From contig JADZFW010000042.1 of the NCBI GenBank assembly GCA_020854235.1, positions 17,845 through 81,844 on the forward strand: a stretch of 64,000 nt of DNA, written 5' to 3'. Made by a program: the position numbers and the translations under genes. The DNA is from Flavobacteriaceae bacterium. Lineage in GTDB: Bacteria > Bacteroidota > Bacteroidia > Flavobacteriales > Flavobacteriaceae. A model generated the notes under the pieces. The model did not search any database. It was not told where the DNA came from and saw only the letters and a program-made list of their open reading frames with translations. Position 1 is the stretch's first letter; each line of letters starts with the position of its first letter. Shown here piece after piece: positions 35,262 to 44,454 of this stretch.

Positions 35262-36125
35262 TTGAACAACAAGACCTTCATACTGTGGATTTTGATTTTT
35301 GGAATGTTCTCTTCGTGTGAATATTTCCAATTGAAAGATGCCAATCATGATTCGGATGAAGTAGCCCGAGTAGGAGACAAAGTCTTGTTGAAAAGTGATT
35401 TAAAAGGGCTTATTCAGCCAAGTATGTCCAAAAATGACAGTTTGAAAATCACTCAAAATTTTATTGAGAGTTGGGCGAGAAGAGAGATTATTTTACAGAA
35501 AGCCAAGTTCAATCTGGCCAAAGAACAAGAAGATGAATTGGAAAAAATGATTGAACAATACAAAGAAGATTTGTACATTAATTCATACAAAGCCAATTTA
35601 GTATCTCAAAATATCGATACAATTATCAAAGATGAAGATATCAGAGCTTTTTATACAGCAAATAATCAGATTTTTAAACTCAATGAAGATTTATTGAGGT
35701 ATAAAATGATCAGTTTTCAAACCAATGATAAGAAAGCAACTCAAATGAGAGAATTGTTGAAGAAAAATGATTCTTTAAGTATTAACGCTTTATTGAAAGG
35801 TGATTTTGTGTTTCAAAGTATTCAAATGAACGATTCACTTTGGATAAAACATACCGAGTTTGTCAACAAATACGATTTTGCCAAAAATATTGATAAAGAA
35901 CAATTACTGCAATCAAATAAAGTTTTAGAATATAAAGAAGGAAAAATAACACATTATATTTATGTGAAATCGGTTTTGAGAAGAGGTGAAATTGCCCCTT
36001 TACTTTTTATCAAAAATGATGTTACTAAAATGATAATTCATCAGAAGAAACTTAAGTATTTACAAGATTTAGAAAACAAACTTATTCAAGAAGCCATTCA
36101 AAACAACACGTATGAAAAATATTAA
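35262..36125 (+). CDS. Lipoprotein of the SurA-like cluster, TTG start
   Basis: The 287-aa protein begins at TTG (35262). The first ATG in frame is codon 15, inside the signal peptide MNNKTFILWILIFGMFSSC, so TTG is needed to give a positive n-region and the lipobox Cys19. The mature part is charged and helical (EVARVGDKVLLKSDLKGLI...KITQNFIESWARREIILQKAKFNL), like the N-terminal chaperone segment of SurA or PrsA, without a parvulin domain. It overlaps the next gene by 14 bp. Role inferred: periplasmic folding factor. Confidence 0.82.
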   Translation: MNNKTFILWILIFGMFSSCEYFQLKDANHDSDEVARVGDKVLLKSDLKGLIQPSMSKNDSLKITQNFIESWARREIILQKAKFNLAKEQEDELEKMIEQYKEDLYINSYKANLVSQNIDTIIKDEDIRAFYTANNQIFKLNEDLLRYKMISFQTNDKKATQMRELLKKNDSLSINALLKGDFVFQSIQMNDSLWIKHTEFVNKYDFAKNIDKEQLLQSNKVLEYKEGKITHYIYVKSVLRRGEIAPLLFIKNDVTKMIIHQKKLKYLQDLENKLIQEAIQNNTYEKY

Positions 36126-37488
36126 TCTAAGAAAATATCTTTTTTTATTGCTAACCATTTGCGGAATTTCCGTTTTTTCCCAACAAAAAATCAAAATTGA
36201 CGGTGTTATTGCTGTAATAGGAAAACATATCGTTCTACAATCTGATATTCAGAAATTTAAAATTGAATTGGAACAATCCGGTGAAAATGTATCTGCCATT
36301 ACCGATTGCGAAATCATGGAGCAAATGATGCAACAAAAATTATTGGCTCATCATGCCGAAGTGGATAGTTTGGAAGCAACTCCTGAATCGGTAAAATCTA
36401 CCGTGGACAGAAAATTGGATTATTTCAAACAACAAGTGAAAAATGTAGATGATTTGCCCAAAATATGGGGTTTTGATACCATGGAAGAATTGGAAGATGA
36501 GTTGGTTCGAATCGAAATCGAACAATCATTAATCGGTCAAATGCAACAAAAAATCACGGAAGATGTGAGCGTAACTCCCGATGAAGTACGTAATTATTTC
36601 AATAGCTTGAAAGAATCCAATAATTTACCCGAATTTGCTACCGAAGTGAAATTATCACAGATTGTTCTCAATGTTAATCCATCTCCACTTGAAGTGGAAA
36701 GAGTTATAAACGAACTATCTACTTTAAAAACCGATATAGAAGCTGGTGCCAATATGAAAATGAAAGCAATTTTATATTCGGATGATCCTGGTGTATCTCA
36801 AAATGGAGGATTGTATACCATTACTCGTGATGCACAATTCATCAAAGAATTTAAAGACGCAGCATTTTCATTAGACGAAGGTCAAGTATCTGAACCATTT
36901 GAGTCTATTTATGGGTATCATATTGTTAAAGTCGAAAAAATAAGAGGTCAAGAAATTGACGTTCGTCATATTTTGATCCAACCCAAGATTTCTGATATGG
37001 AAAAGTTATTGATCCAACAAAAAATGGACAGTATCAAAGGGCAAATTGCTTTGGGTAAATTGAATTTTGAAGATGCTGTCAAATTGTATTCTCAAGATAA
37101 ATTAACCAATAAAAACAAAGGAATTATCATCAATCCTTACACCAATGAAACGACATTCAAAATCAGTGGTGAACAGTTTATGAGAGCCTTCCCAAACTTA
37201 CATACTCGCGTATTTAACCTCAATCAAGGCGATATGAGCGAAGTTTTCTACGATGAGGACATGGAAGGCAATAAAATGTTTAAATTGGTTTTAATGAAAG
37301 AAAAAATTGAAGCACATACAGCCGATTTTTCTATAGATTATGTTAAAATCCAAAATTTGGCATTAGCCAAAAAAAGACAAGAAACTATTGAAAAATGGAT
37401 CAGTGAAAAAGTATTGGATACCTATATCAAAATTGATGACCAATACAAGAATTGTAATTTTTCGGTCAATTTCCAAAAGAAAATCTAA
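36112..37488 (+). CDS. SurA-like periplasmic chaperone / peptidyl-prolyl isomerase
   Basis: The 458-aa exported protein (signal MKNINLRKYLFLLLTICGISVFSQQ) begins with a SurA_N-type segment (IDGVIAVIGKHIVLQSDIQKFKIELEQ). A PpiC domain follows at about 175-280 (VKLSQIVLNV...SQNGGLYTITRDAQFIKEFKDAAFSLDEGQVSEPFESIYGYHIVKVEKI), then a second, more diverged one (DVRHILIQPKISD...). SurA guides outer-membrane proteins across the periplasm. Its start lies 14 bp inside the preceding gene and MoxR follows 41 bp later, across a run of TTTCTAAT-like octamer repeats. Confidence 0.92.
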   Translation: MKNINLRKYLFLLLTICGISVFSQQKIKIDGVIAVIGKHIVLQSDIQKFKIELEQSGENVSAITDCEIMEQMMQQKLLAHHAEVDSLEATPESVKSTVDRKLDYFKQQVKNVDDLPKIWGFDTMEELEDELVRIEIEQSLIGQMQQKITEDVSVTPDEVRNYFNSLKESNNLPEFATEVKLSQIVLNVNPSPLEVERVINELSTLKTDIEAGANMKMKAILYSDDPGVSQNGGLYTITRDAQFIKEFKDAAFSLDEGQVSEPFESIYGYHIVKVEKIRGQEIDVRHILIQPKISDMEKLLIQQKMDSIKGQIALGKLNFEDAVKLYSQDKLTNKNKGIIINPYTNETTFKISGEQFMRAFPNLHTRVFNLNQGDMSEVFYDEDMEGNKMFKLVLMKEKIEAHTADFSIDYVKIQNLALAKKRQETIEKWISEKVLDTYIKIDDQYKNCNFSVNFQKKI

Positions 37489-37529
37489 TTTCTACTTTCT
37501 ACTTTCTAATTTCTAATTTCTAATTTCCA

Positions 37530-38483
37530 ATGTCCGACGTAAAAGCAGCTCAAAGATTGGTTGAAAAATACAACCAACTGAAATCTGAGATTTCAAAAGT
37601 AATTGTAGGTCAGCATGAAGCTGTAGATCATGTATTGTTGTCAATTTTTGTAGGTGGACATTCTTTATTGATTGGCGTACCCGGTTTGGCCAAAACACTT
37701 TTGGTGTCAACAGTCGCCAAAACATTGGGACTTGATTTTAAACGCATACAGTTTACTCCCGATTTAATGCCTTCTGATATTGTAGGAAGTGAGATTTTAG
37801 ATGAAAATAGAAAGTTTCAATTTATCAAAGGTCCTGTTTTTGCCAATGTGATTTTGGCTGATGAAATAAACCGTACACCACCAAAAACCCAATCTGCTTT
37901 GCTGGAAGCTATGCAGGAAAAATCGGTAACTATTGCTGGGATTAATCATCCTTTATCAATGCCGTTTTTTGTATTGGCTACCCAAAACCCAATAGAGCAG
38001 GAGGGAACTTATCCTTTGCCTGAGGCACAATTAGACCGTTTTTTGTTTTCAATAAATCTAGATTATCCTAGTTTTTCTGAAGAAGTGGATATTGTCAAAT
38101 CTACGACCAATGATTCTGTCGCACAAGTTAATAATGTTTTTAGTGCCGAGGAAATCATCGAATTCCAACATTTGATACGTCGCATTCCTGTCGCCGATAA
38201 TGTAATTGAATATGCTGTAAATCTGGTGAGTAAAACCCGTCCCAATTCGCCAAATGCACATGAAATGGTCAATAAATACATCAGTTGGGGCGCCGGTCCT
38301 AGGGCTTCTCAAAACTTGATTTTGGCGGCTAAAGCGCATGCTGTCATGAAAGGTAAACTTTCTCCCGATAAGGAAGATGTTAAAGCGGTAGCTTATGCTA
38401 TTTTACACCATAGAATAGTCAAAAATTACAAAGCAGAAGCTGAAAGAGTTACTGAAAAAATGATAGTTGAAGCACTTTTGTAA
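37530..38483 (+). CDS. MoxR family AAA+ ATPase
   Basis: The 317-aa cytosolic chaperone-type ATPase has Walker A GVPGLAKT (49-56), Walker B VILADEINR (108-115) and the sensor region ATQNPIEQEGTYPLPEAQLDRF, all typical of MoxR. MoxR proteins usually act with a VWA/DUF58 partner encoded next door. Here the next gene is on the other strand, so the partner is elsewhere. Instead it ends the cluster of SurA-like genes, which suggests a link to envelope protein maturation. Confidence 0.94.
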   Translation: MSDVKAAQRLVEKYNQLKSEISKVIVGQHEAVDHVLLSIFVGGHSLLIGVPGLAKTLLVSTVAKTLGLDFKRIQFTPDLMPSDIVGSEILDENRKFQFIKGPVFANVILADEINRTPPKTQSALLEAMQEKSVTIAGINHPLSMPFFVLATQNPIEQEGTYPLPEAQLDRFLFSINLDYPSFSEEVDIVKSTTNDSVAQVNNVFSAEEIIEFQHLIRRIPVADNVIEYAVNLVSKTRPNSPNAHEMVNKYISWGAGPRASQNLILAAKAHAVMKGKLSPDKEDVKAVAYAILHHRIVKNYKAEAERVTEKMIVEALL

Positions 38484-38538
38484 TTTTTTTATGATTTCCA
38501 ATGAGATGTAAATCTTTATATGAAAATCACTAATTTAA

Positions 38539-39351
38539 TTACCTAAACCAACTGAAAAATCCACCAGTTTTCTTTTTGGATTCCAATGAATCTTTTAATT
38601 CTTTACCAAATCTTTTGGAAGCATACAAGTGTTCTCCATTGGTCAATGAAACCAATAATTCGTGGTGATTGTATCGCTTGATAAATAAGGTGTTTACCAA
38701 TAAACTGTTGGAAATCTGTTTGAAATCGTAATCTAAAACCAACATGTCTTTGTAATATCCTAAATTCTTATTGGTAGTCAATTGTTTGCCATTTTCCAAA
38801 TAAATATATGAAATAACGCCATCGGCTTTCAAATACACAATATCGTGTATATCAACCAATTCAACAATTCCATTATGGAGATAAAACGCAATCTTGTGTG
38901 ATTTGACTTGTTCATTATTACCTATATGTTCCAATAAAATCTGTACTTGTCGATTGTAATTTTGATTTCGTAATTTTTCTGAAGCCTTGTGAACGGCTTG
39001 TATCAGTTCACTGTCATCCAATGGTTTGTATAAAAAATCCAAAGCGGAATACTTGATAGCACTCAAAGTATACTCTTTGGCACTTTCTCCGGTTATAAAA
39101 ATGATTTCAAAATTGATATGTCCTTCTTCAGAAAGTTGTTTCAATAAATCAAAACTCGTTCCTGTTGGCATTTGTATATCTAAAAATACAATATCATAAG
39201 TTTGCTTTTTTAAAGCAAGAGCCGCTTCTTCCAAATCGTATACTTGGTCAATAAATCCAATATCTGGACAAAGTTTTTCGATTCTATCGAGAATATAATC
39301 TGAAGTTGTTTTAACATCTTCAACAATAAGTGCTTTATATTTACTTGACAT
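38539..39351 (-). CDS. LytTR response regulator
   Basis: The 270-aa two-domain regulator has a receiver (1-125; phospho-acceptor Asp58 in VFLDIQMPTG, acidic pair EDV at 11-13, Lys in LYKPLDDSEL) and a LytTR DNA-binding domain (about 155-255; VELVDIHDIVYLKADGVISYIYLENGKQLTTNKNLGYYKDML). The sensor kinase at 39426 lies 74 bp upstream on the same strand and is the expected partner. The targets are unknown; LytTR proteins usually bind paired direct repeats. Confidence 0.92.
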   Translation of the reverse strand: MSSKYKALIVEDVKTTSDYILDRIEKLCPDIGFIDQVYDLEEAALALKKQTYDIVFLDIQMPTGTSFDLLKQLSEEGHINFEIIFITGESAKEYTLSAIKYSALDFLYKPLDDSELIQAVHKASEKLRNQNYNRQVQILLEHIGNNEQVKSHKIAFYLHNGIVELVDIHDIVYLKADGVISYIYLENGKQLTTNKNLGYYKDMLVLDYDFKQISNSLLVNTLFIKRYNHHELLVSLTNGEHLYASKRFGKELKDSLESKKKTGGFFSWFR

Positions 39352-39425
39352 TTTTAAATTAGTTTTTTAAAATAATGCGTATCGATATTGCAATATTAAT
39401 TCTCCCATTTAAATCGGGACTAAAA

Positions 39426-42350
39426 TCAACCAATTCTAATTTGAATTATCGTTCCACCTTCATCCGGATCGATAAAGGTTATATCAATATGGTAACCCAA
39501 TTGGTTTAATACTTCCACACGGTTTTTGATCAATTCCAAACCTCTTGATTTATTGGCAGGAATAGACAATAATTTCCGTTGTAATGATTCTTTTCTGCCT
39601 ATACCGTTATCTTGTATCAAACAAATGATAGCATCGTCTTGTTCTGCAATATTTATTTTTATCAAGCCTTGATTAGTACTAGCTAAAATACCGTGTTTGA
39701 TTGCATTCTCCACAAAAGGCTGTATAATCAAGGGTGGTATGGTTTTATTCAATAAATTCTGATTTTCAATATCAAATTCATAATTGATTTTGCCTTCAGG
39801 ATATTTCATCTTTTCCAAATCCATATACATTTTGAGCATTTCTACTTCATCTTTAATACTGATTTCATTATTGGTAATATTTCCCGACAAAATTTGGGTG
39901 CTTTTGATAGAAGATTCCATATAAGATCGTAACAAACGAGAAAATTTAACCAAATACTCATTGGCTTTCTCCGGTTGATGCTGATTGATAATACTTTGTA
40001 CAGAAGATAAAAAATTGAAAATGAAATGCGGATTCATTTGTGCTTGAAGCGTTGCAATCTCATGAAATTTGAGTTTGCGTTCGTTTTCAGCTACTTTGAT
40101 TCTGTTTTTGTAATATATATAAACTAAATAGGCTGTCGTTCCAGAAAACAGAAGTAAAAGGAAAAAAGCGAGTTGGTAGAAAAATGGCTCTTGAAACAGT
40201 GGAAGCGATACTTTAATATGTACTACACTTTCTTTAATAAATGATGAACTATTGGTTTGACTTCCATTTTTGGCTCTTACTTTGAAGGTGTATTTCCCCG
40301 ATTTAAGATTGGTATAAGTCACTTGTTTTTGATGTGTCCAATCGGACCAGTTTTCATCAAAACCTTCCAATTTGTATTGAAAAACGCTTTGTGTAGGCAA
40401 ACCAAATCCTACTGTTTCATATTTGATTTCCAATTTGTTCACAGATTTGGGTAACCGAATTGTGCTTTTTCCATTTTCTTCTGAATTGGACAAACCTGTA
40501 TCGTTGATGCTACTTACCCAAACATTAAAATAATCGGGAGTATAGGAAATCTTACTTAAATCTAATACGGAAGTGAAAGTAGTAGAAGGAATAAACACTT
40601 TGTTCCCATCAACCATAAATCCATTTTGTGCAATTTCTTCACTTACAAATCCATTTCGGTAATTGTACATTTTGTAATGTAATTGTCCATTTTGGTTGAA
40701 TTGGAGTAAATCAATGATGTATAATTCGTGTGAAGTTCCCACCAATACATGCTTATCTTGGATTACTTCTATATCCAAAATATAGGTTTGAAATGTGTCA
40801 GAATTGAGTTTGGTAAATTGATTGTTTTTTTGATTATAATACCACAAACCATCTGTTCCTCCTAACCATATATTGCCTTTTGCATCTTTGTCCATTGAAA
40901 TAACGCCATCACTAGGAGCATGATTAAACAATCTATTGATATCCGAAAAAGTTCCCGATGCTCGGTTAAAAACGACCATATTTTCCCAACTTCCAACCCA
41001 AATTTCTTGCTCATTTTTAAATTCAAAGCAAGTTGGACGCGTAATAATCAGTTTTTTACTTTCATCTTTATAGATCTTTTTTTGACCATTCGCATCAAAG
41101 AAAGCCAAACCATTTTCCTGACCGGCAATAGTTGATTTTGAATAGGGATCATATTGAGTTATGATGCTTAATTCATGGTCAATACGTTTGAAATGATGAT
41201 AATCGTATTTTAATATGCCGTTTTGGGTAGGAAAATATAGATTTCCCGAAGAATCAGTTGAAGCGCCATAATAAAACTCCGTTTCAGGTTTGCCGTTTGG
41301 TTGAAGAGTAGGTAGTTTAACCTTGGAATGTGTTTCCGGTTGCATTTCAAACAAACCCACCGTATATTCACCGGAATAATATTTACCATTTTTTCCTTTT
41401 ATAAGCGTCCAAACGTCGTTCATGTATTCTTTAGGAAACATTTTTAATGCTCCATTTCCTACTTGATACAATCCATTGTCTGTTGCAACCCAATAATTGC
41501 CATCAAAATCCATGATGGCATCAAAAGGCATTTTTAAAATAGGGAAGGAAAGGTGTTCGCTTGAATGGTTTTTACGATTTAATAAATAGTACTGAAATCC
41601 ATATCGAAATAAATGCAAATCAACCGGTAAATCATTGATGCTGAAATTTTTCAAAATTCCTTTTTCTAAATCAGCTGTAAAATAGATGTGTCTTGTTAAT
41701 GGATTTTGAACCGTAATGTGTAGATTGTCTTGTTCTACCACATAAACATTTCCATTTTCAAACTTTTCAAGTGATATGGCACCTTTAAAGGTCTGTTTGA
41801 TTAGTTTGCCATTTTGAATATATCTCAATATATTTAAAGAATCTTTTATTCTGAAATAGGCTATATTACTTTTAGAATCAAAATAATTGGAATAAGCAAA
41901 ATGTGAAAAAATCACGTTTGTTTGGTATGTTTGTACTATTTTCCCATTTTGAATTTCCTTGATAGAATGCGCATCATATAGCCAATATTTCTCATTTCCT
42001 ATCAAAAAAGAGGTGGCTTCAGTGAATTGATGTAGAAGAATCATTTTGCCTTTATCAAACTTGTAAATTCCCTTTCTGGTACCAATCATGATATCACCTT
42101 GTGTTGATTCATCAATGCGGAAAATATATTGGTTTTTGAGAAAAATTTCAAAGTTTTCACCATTGTATCTAGCTAAACCACCTTTGGTACCAACCCATAT
42201 ATAGCCTTTACTATCCTGATGTAAAAACTGAACCTGTATTTGCGGCAAACCGTTGTGGGTTGTGTAATTAATATAAGGCATGTGTTGAGCAAACAAGCTA
42301 TTTGTCGCCCAAAAAATAATGTAAATGATGTATAAATACTTTTTTGACAT
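39426..42350 (-). CDS. LytS-type sensor kinase with two-component-regulator propeller
   Basis: I use the ATG at 42350 (MSKKYLYIIYIIFWATNSLFAQ, a signal peptide) rather than 42368. Residues about 25-600 are Reg_prop propeller blades (GLPQIQVQFLHQDSKGYIWVGTKGGLARYNG, GNIWLGGTDGLWYYN). They are followed by a Y_Y_Y domain (YKLEGFDENWSDWTHQKQVTYTNLKSGKYTFKVRA), one transmembrane helix (about 715-740) and a His_kinase domain with His775 in LQAQMNPHFIFNFLSSVQSI, then NAIKHGI and DNGIGR in the ATPase. It senses an unknown periplasmic signal and passes phosphate to the LytTR regulator. Confidence 0.92.
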   Translation of the reverse strand: MSKKYLYIIYIIFWATNSLFAQHMPYINYTTHNGLPQIQVQFLHQDSKGYIWVGTKGGLARYNGENFEIFLKNQYIFRIDESTQGDIMIGTRKGIYKFDKGKMILLHQFTEATSFLIGNEKYWLYDAHSIKEIQNGKIVQTYQTNVIFSHFAYSNYFDSKSNIAYFRIKDSLNILRYIQNGKLIKQTFKGAISLEKFENGNVYVVEQDNLHITVQNPLTRHIYFTADLEKGILKNFSINDLPVDLHLFRYGFQYYLLNRKNHSSEHLSFPILKMPFDAIMDFDGNYWVATDNGLYQVGNGALKMFPKEYMNDVWTLIKGKNGKYYSGEYTVGLFEMQPETHSKVKLPTLQPNGKPETEFYYGASTDSSGNLYFPTQNGILKYDYHHFKRIDHELSIITQYDPYSKSTIAGQENGLAFFDANGQKKIYKDESKKLIITRPTCFEFKNEQEIWVGSWENMVVFNRASGTFSDINRLFNHAPSDGVISMDKDAKGNIWLGGTDGLWYYNQKNNQFTKLNSDTFQTYILDIEVIQDKHVLVGTSHELYIIDLLQFNQNGQLHYKMYNYRNGFVSEEIAQNGFMVDGNKVFIPSTTFTSVLDLSKISYTPDYFNVWVSSINDTGLSNSEENGKSTIRLPKSVNKLEIKYETVGFGLPTQSVFQYKLEGFDENWSDWTHQKQVTYTNLKSGKYTFKVRAKNGSQTNSSSFIKESVVHIKVSLPLFQEPFFYQLAFFLLLLFSGTTAYLVYIYYKNRIKVAENERKLKFHEIATLQAQMNPHFIFNFLSSVQSIINQHQPEKANEYLVKFSRLLRSYMESSIKSTQILSGNITNNEISIKDEVEMLKMYMDLEKMKYPEGKINYEFDIENQNLLNKTIPPLIIQPFVENAIKHGILASTNQGLIKINIAEQDDAIICLIQDNGIGRKESLQRKLLSIPANKSRGLELIKNRVEVLNQLGYHIDITFIDPDEGGTIIQIRIG

Positions 42351-42874
42351 AAAATTCAATGAAGTCATTTAAACTTTTTTGATTATAGCGAAAAATTAAA
42401 ATTTTTGTTCCATATTTAGTTTTTTGCACTACATAGTAGCGCTACGGAGTAATAAAAAAATTAAATATGGGGCAAAAAGATAATTTTACAGCCAATTGAA
42501 AAAAGTTTAAATAAATTCAATATCAAAAATACAACTTTTAAAAGCAATGAACTAAAAAAAATAACAATTGGACGATATACGTAATAGTTGGAAGTTTCAG
42601 CGCATTTACATTATCCTATGACCAATCCCATTAAAAACTTAATTACTACCAAAAAAAGTCTTTCAACATTAAATCTAGTTCTTACGATATTAAATCTCGT
42701 TATTCTATTACTGTACCGAAACCAATCAGTGTTTATTTTAAACACCCAAAATGCTTAGTTTATAAAATGATTATTTAAATCAGTGTTTATTGTGTTTTAA
42801 TTTAAATGTTTTGTAATTAAATATATATTTATTGTTTATTAATAAATTTGTATATATTTGTACCCTAATTTTAA
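42351..42874. other. Divergent spacer with repeats ahead of the DUF2975/XRE pair
   Basis: The AT-rich spacer is 524 bp long. A 14-bp direct repeat AATCAGTGTTTATT occurs at 42724-42737 and 42778-42791; the first copy is the left half of a hairpin GTGTTTA-TTT-TAAACAC. An imperfect palindrome around AGCGCT lies at about 42432-42452. These lie 90-150 bp before the downstream pair and could be operator sites. No gene is seen. Confidence 0.55.
42832..42860 (+). promoter_or_regulatory. Promoter of the DUF2975/XRE pair
   Basis: TTG at 42832-42834, 18 nt, then TATATTTG at 42853-42860 (a full TAnnTTTG box). The predicted start is about 8 nt before the first ATG (42875) and 20 nt before the second (42887). 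Confidence 0.6.
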
Positions 42875-43435
42875 ATGAATTCTAAAATGTCAACAAAAAA
42901 AGATTATTTTCTAAAAACCTTACATGTTTTTTCGTGGATCATTTTTATCGGTTTATGTATCGAAGCAGGCGGTTTTATTTTCAATGTATTTTTCACATTA
43001 TTAATTAATCCGGTAGGTGCTCAAAAATTTTGGACCGAAGTTAATTTATCCGAATTGTACTCTTTTAATCAAAGTCATTATGTAACCTTAACATCAATCA
43101 TGATTATAGTAGCTGTGTTGAAAGCTTTGATGTTTTATTTTATCGTAGAAATATTTTTCAATAAAAAATTTGATTTATCAAATCCATTTAATGAACATGT
43201 CAAACGATTTATTTCTAAAACGGCCTATATTGCTTTGGGAATTGGTTTGTTTTCTTTTTGGGGTGCAGAATTTGTGGAAAATTTGATACATCAAGGCGTA
43301 AAATTACCTCTTTTACAAAATTTAAAATTGGCAGGAGCCGATGTATGGTTTTTTATGGGAATAACGCTTTTGGTTATTGCACAAGTATTTCAAAAAGGAA
43401 TAGAATTACAAAATGAAAACGATTTAACTATTTAA
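42875..43435 (+). CDS. DUF2975 family membrane protein
   Basis: The 186-aa protein has four hydrophobic spans (about 17-38, 62-88, 110-132 and 148-170) with short loops, as in the DUF2975 family. Start at ATG 42875 or at Met5 (MSTKKDYFLKTLHVF). DUF2975 genes are regularly paired with a small YozG-type Cro/CI helix-turn-helix gene, and here one follows after 3 bp. The pair may act as a membrane sensor and its repressor, but no function is proven. Confidence 0.88.
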   Translation: MNSKMSTKKDYFLKTLHVFSWIIFIGLCIEAGGFIFNVFFTLLINPVGAQKFWTEVNLSELYSFNQSHYVTLTSIMIIVAVLKALMFYFIVEIFFNKKFDLSNPFNEHVKRFISKTAYIALGIGLFSFWGAEFVENLIHQGVKLPLLQNLKLAGADVWFFMGITLLVIAQVFQKGIELQNENDLTI

Positions 43436-43438
43436 GAT

Positions 43439-43645
43439 ATGCCAATAATTGTAAACTTAGATGTGATGATGGCCAAACGTAAAATGTCATTAAACGAACT
43501 GTCTGAGAAAGTGGATTTAACTCTTTCCAATCTATCTATATTAAAAACAGGAAAGGCAAAAGCTATTCGTTTTTCTACTTTAGAGTCAATATGTAAAGTT
43601 TTGGACTGTCAACCCGGCGATATTTTAGAATATAAGTTGAAATAG
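43439..43645 (+). CDS. YozG-like Cro/CI family transcriptional regulator
   Basis: The 68-aa protein is little more than one helix-turn-helix domain: MPIIVNLDVMMAKRKMSLNELSEKVDLTLSNLSILKTGKAKAIRFSTLESICKVLDCQPGDILEY. The recognition helix and the final CQPGDILEY are the hallmark of this group. It starts 3 bp after the DUF2975 stop, so the two are co-translated. Autoregulation through the direct repeats at 42724 and 42778 is my inference. Confidence 0.93.
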   Translation: MPIIVNLDVMMAKRKMSLNELSEKVDLTLSNLSILKTGKAKAIRFSTLESICKVLDCQPGDILEYKLK

Positions 43646-43736
43646 TTATCAAAAAGCAACTAGAGTGTGAATAATTTCAATGTATTGAAATATTTGCTTA
43701 ATGGTTTAGGGTGTTGAAAACTGGAATAATTAAAAA

Positions 43737-44360
43737 CTAGGGGATATTTAAATATTTATGTGTTTGAACAGAAACCTTCCACTGTGGATGTTTCATAACG
43801 TATGCTGTAATCAAAGGGATCATTTTCTCTCTTACACTCCATTCCGGTTGTAAATACAATTGGCAATGTTCTTGTACCTGTGCTGCTTGTTCTTCCGCAA
43901 ATTCAAAATCCTGCTTACTTCGAATGATGATTTTTAATTCATGTGCCATGGTAAAAATCTCTTTGACCGGAAGTTTATTCCTTTTTGGAGACAAACATAT
44001 CCAATCCCAATATCCTGAAATAGGAGCTGAACCCGAGGTTTCTAAGTGTACACTGATGCCATTTTCATGTAGTTTTTTAGTAAGATATTGCATGTTGGAT
44101 TCCAGTGGTTCACCACCGGTTACCACAACAGTCTTTGAATATTGAACAGCATTTTCAACAATTTGATCCGAGTCAGTCAAGGGATGTAAAGAGGCATCCC
44201 AACTTTCTTTTACATCACACCAATGACAACCTACGTCACAGCCGCCAACTCTTATAAAATAGGCAGCTTTACCTGTATGATATCCTTCACCTTGAATGGT
44301 ATAGAATTCTTCCATCAATGGTAATTGTAAGCCTTTTTTTGTTTTTTCAGAATTGGTCAT
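43737..44360 (-). CDS. queE: 7-carboxy-7-deazaguanine synthase (radical SAM)
   Basis: QueE rearranges carboxytetrahydropterin to 7-carboxy-7-deazaguanine in queuosine synthesis. The 207-aa protein has the radical-SAM cysteines at 41, 45 and 48 (GGCDVGCHWCDVKESW), the substrate-loop start EEFYTIQGEGYHTGKAAYFIRV and the SAM-binding VVTGGEP. The family length is 200-220 aa. No other que gene is adjacent, and no preQ1 riboswitch is visible upstream. Confidence 0.93.
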   Translation of the reverse strand: MTNSEKTKKGLQLPLMEEFYTIQGEGYHTGKAAYFIRVGGCDVGCHWCDVKESWDASLHPLTDSDQIVENAVQYSKTVVVTGGEPLESNMQYLTKKLHENGISVHLETSGSAPISGYWDWICLSPKRNKLPVKEIFTMAHELKIIIRSKQDFEFAEEQAAQVQEHCQLYLQPEWSVREKMIPLITAYVMKHPQWKVSVQTHKYLNIP

Positions 44361-44454
44361 GTTTTAATTTTAATATGTTTAATATATTTTTAAATATATT
44401 ATAATTTCAATATATGATTATTGACGTATGTTTAAATTGTAAATAATGATTAAA

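Noticed and set aside
44361-44454. preQ1 riboswitch before queE
   Set aside because: The short AT-only spacer shows no aptamer-like hairpin or pseudoknot sequence.
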